64,000 nucleotides of DNA from Sorangium cellulosum (GTDB taxonomy: Bacteria > Myxococcota_A > Polyangia > Polyangiales > Polyangiaceae): contig NZ_CP012673.1 of assembly GCF_002950945.1 (NCBI RefSeq), positions 2,170,001-2,234,000 on the forward strand, in the 5' to 3' direction. The translations under genes were made by a program, and so were the position numbers. Below, one piece after another: positions 62,225-64,000 of this stretch. The notes under the pieces are model-generated. The model made no database searches and was not told the DNA's origin. It saw only the letters and a list, made by a program, of their open reading frames with translations. How positions within the stretch are numbered: the first letter of the stretch is position 1; each line of letters starts with the position of its first letter.

Positions 62225-62575
62225 TCAAGGGTCCCTGTCGCCCCGCGACGGGCTGGGCGACGGGCTGGGCGACGCCAGCACGGGGCTCGGCGATGCGGCC
62301 ACGGGGCTCGGCGATGCGGCCACGGGGCTCGGCGATGCGGCCACGGGGCTCGGCGATGCGGCCACGGGGCTCGGCGATGCGGCCACGGGGCTCGGCGATG
62401 TCACGGGGCTCGGAGACGTCGCAATGACCGTCAGCTCGCCTTCAGCTGCTCCTATGGATTCTTCCTCCGTCTCTGCTTCGATGTCCTCGATGTCTGCGAT
62501 GCACGCCGTGACCGAAATGCTTCCTATGCTCGCCAATGCAAAAGCAATGGCCCTGAGCTGGGCTGGTCCATTCAT
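62225..62575 (-). CDS. Small lipoprotein with ASPSPVA heptapeptide repeats
   Basis: 116 residues from the ATG at 62575. A signal peptide ends in SVTAC (Cys 25), followed by an acidic stretch (DIEDIEAETEEESIG) and then repeats of A-S-P-S-P-V-A. The repeat is encoded by a perfect 21-bp tandem array, so the protein length can change by 7 residues at a time. The Pro/Ser repeat resembles wall-spanning or glycosylated linkers with no domain at the end. Function unknown. Confidence 0.65.
   Translation of the reverse strand: MNGPAQLRAIAFALASIGSISVTACIADIEDIEAETEEESIGAAEGELTVIATSPSPVTSPSPVAASPSPVAASPSPVAASPSPVAASPSPVAASPSPVLASPSPSPSPSRGDRDP
62280..62413. repeat. 21-bp tandem repeat, five perfect copies plus a partial copy
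   Basis: Units start at 62280, 62301, 62322, 62343 and 62364 with identical 21-bp sequence (ACGGGGCTCGG then CGATGCGGCC), then a changed copy from 62385 and a fragment to 62413. The length is a multiple of three, so copy changes keep the lipoprotein frame. Confidence 0.95.
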
Positions 62576-62974
62576 AGTCCCTCTTGCAGATCCAAGACGC
62601 CGATCGATTCGAAGCGCCCGATGAACAGCCGCGCGCGTCCTCAAGCGCGGCGATCGTACTCAACACGATGCCGATGTGGTCGTCAATCGATTTCGGGGTG
62701 CGGCAAATCGAAAAGAAATTTCTCTCCGATCTGCCAGGCCACGAAAATTGTTTCTATAAATCCATTGCTACTAAATTTGAATGAATGTGTCCTGCGCGCG
62801 CTCACGGCGCCGCTTCTGCCAGGCTCATCTCCTCGTGCTCGTGGCGCCGGGGCAGCGCTTGTTCGAGCACGATTCTGTCGTGCTCCGGCGAGAGCGGGCG
62901 CGTCTCGCTCCTGGCTGCTGCTCGCAGATCCGTCTTTGACGTTTCATGCATGGACAAGGTCAGCGGCGGCGCTG
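62576..62974. other. Intergenic region with an AT-rich patch
   Basis: About 400 bp. The part 62690-62790 is unusually AT-rich for this DNA (AAAAGAAATTTCTC, 'TTGTTTCTATAAATCC'), which suits the promoter of the minus-strand repeat lipoprotein or a trace of imported DNA. No gene is seen. Confidence 0.4.
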
Positions 62975-63130
62975 ATGACAGCGCCACGACCCGTTGAGGC
63001 GTGCGGCGGATTCTTTTGCGGACGGCAGCCGGTGGACCAGACCGCGGAGCGGATCTTGTTCGCGACGAGCCAGGACGGCTCGGTCACGATGGTGACGCAG
63101 GTCCAGTATGCGGGCGCGGCGCCGGACTTC
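62975..63130 (+). pseudogene. N-terminal fragment of a DUF2330 protein
   Basis: About 52 codons read PVEACGGFFCGRQPVDQTAE, then RILFATSQDGSVTMVTQVQY and AGAAPDF, the start of the mature part of DUF2330 secreted proteins. The likeness stops abruptly after APDF and no catalytic or later domain follows in any frame. No normal signal peptide precedes it. It is therefore a remnant of a larger gene, cut on both sides, next to the end of the beta-helix gene. Recognition is from family memory. Confidence 0.65.
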
Positions 63131-63192
63131 TTCCCGACGAGCCCGTCCCCGCGTCCTTCTACGACGAGCGCGTCCCGCGCAGGGGCCTCACG

Positions 63193-64000
63193 TCAGCGCA
63201 CCCGCAGCTCTGCCGCCGATTCACCGAGCTTCTCGCCCTGCGCATCGACCACATGCAGCTTGTACGTCCCGGCGCTGGCCGGCACGGCGATGGACGTAGC
63301 GTCCCCCGCCGCCTTCGTCATCGTCGCGCCCTCCGTGAACGTGCCGGTGCCGGCCGGCGCGAGCCAGACGGCGTTGGCCGCCGCGCCGGTGCTCCTGATC
63401 TTGATTGCCTCGGTGCCGGATGCCACCGAGGCGCTCGCCGGGAACACGTAGTCTTGAACCGCGAGCAGGGTGCTGGGGATGATGCCCCGGTGCTCCTCCT
63501 GGACGCCGGAGCCCAGGCAAATTTCGTATTGCGCTGCCGGCCACATGTTGTCCGGCACCGCGACGGGCGGGTCGATCCTGCTATCGGGCGGGTTGATGCC
63601 CATCTTGTTCACGGTGGCGTACGTCCTCAGGATGGTGAGATGGTGCTTGGCCCCGAAATCCTCGCAGTTGATCGTGTATTTCACGCCGGGGTCGATGTCG
63701 AGCACGTTGTCGTTCTGCGTGATGTACGCGCTGCCCTCGTCGTTGTGCAGGCCGTACGTGGGGCCGCTCGTCGCGGGCGGAATGCCCTTGACGTAGTTTT
63801 CGTTGATGGTCGTGCCCGGCATCTGACCTAGCGTGTAGACCGCGCCGCTGTCGTGCAGCCTGCTCAGGGTGTCGATGAAGCGATTGTTGTTGATCGCGTT
63901 GTCTTTGCAGGTGGTCGAGTCGGGGAAGTTCCGCCAGCCCCAGCCCAGGTTGATGCCGTTGTAGGCCGTCTTCTGGATGTGGTTGTGAGTGATCTTCAGC
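63193..64000 (-). CDS. Right-handed parallel beta-helix protein (5' end outside the window)
   Basis: The frame is open to the window edge, so this is the C-terminal 268 or so residues. From the edge it reads 'KITHNHIQKTAYNGINLGWG', 'DNAINNNRFIDTLSRLHDSG', 'NENYVKGIPPATSGPTYGLH' and 'NDEGSAYITQNDNVLDIDPG', repeated N-rich turns of a parallel beta-helix as in polysaccharide lyases and glycosidases. The last 90 residues form a separate beta-domain (AIKIRSTGAAANAVWLAPAG). It is probably an extracellular carbohydrate-active or binding protein. The ATG at 63822 is internal, not the start. Confidence 0.8.
   Translation of the reverse strand, partial: LKITHNHIQKTAYNGINLGWGWRNFPDSTTCKDNAINNNRFIDTLSRLHDSGAVYTLGQMPGTTINENYVKGIPPATSGPTYGLHNDEGSAYITQNDNVLDIDPGVKYTINCEDFGAKHHLTILRTYATVNKMGINPPDSRIDPPVAVPDNMWPAAQYEICLGSGVQEEHRGIIPSTLLAVQDYVFPASASVASGTEAIKIRSTGAAANAVWLAPAGTGTFTEGATMTKAAGDATSIAVPASAGTYKLHVVDAQGEKLGESAAELRVR

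Overview
The window is very GC-rich DNA with the habits of a large-genome myxobacterium, most likely Sorangium or a relative in the Polyangiales. Support comes from eukaryote-like Ser/Thr kinases, about ten predicted lipoproteins with Ala/Gly/Ser-rich linkers, secreted polysaccharide-active proteins, a short sigma-54 activator and long non-coding reading frames opposite nearly every gene. The taxonomic call is inference from gene content. I see no phage, insertion sequence, CRISPR array or PKS/NRPS cluster.

Layout. 0.1-6.5 kb: propeller lipoprotein, gluconokinase, secreted serpin, membrane methyltransferase, a large inverted heptanucleotide-repeat element (4975-5284), a Kazal-type inhibitor lipoprotein and a SemiSWEET transporter. 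6.7-10.7 kb: MocR regulator divergent from a flavin-barrel/GNAT fusion, two small unknowns and tRNA-Arg(CCG). 10.9-15.5 kb: L,D-transpeptidase and an EF-G paralogue facing each other across a perfect 41-bp inverted repeat. 15.6-20.5 kb: transmembrane Ser/Thr kinase, exported glycosidase, orphan histidine kinase. 20.7-24.7 kb: four same-strand genes (deacetylase-like, atypical kinase, nucleotidyltransferase, TIM barrel) that look like an unnamed glycan- or metabolite-modifying unit. 25.1-29.9 kb: small protein, GlgX debranching enzyme, Eis-like acetyltransferase with a Ser/Thr kinase. 30-40.7 kb: Rieske/questin-oxidase-like fusion, RtcB RNA ligase, a 1064-residue poly-Glu lipoprotein, an alpha/alpha-barrel lipoprotein and a FIST/tautomerase-like pair.

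41.0-49.8 kb is the most coherent system. A near-consensus sigma-54 promoter lies upstream of an amidohydrolase, an OprO/P-type porin, an SsuA-like binding protein, two tandem SsuC-like permeases and an SsuB-like ATPase. It ends with a short SfnR-type sigma-54 activator whose own promoter carries two tandem palindromes. This reads as a complete outer-membrane-to-cytoplasm uptake and hydrolysis route for an unidentified compound, possibly organosulfur.

49.8-64 kb: an internally deleted Rpn-type pseudogene, thioredoxin 2, an SRPBCC protein, a pectate lyase lipoprotein, a large lipoprotein with one CxxCH motif, a glycerophosphodiesterase-like lipoprotein, a ferritin-like/carbamoyltransferase/DUF5989/SGNH-hydrolase operon, a lipoprotein built on a 21-bp tandem repeat, a DUF2330 remnant and the 3' part of a beta-helix protein running off the window.
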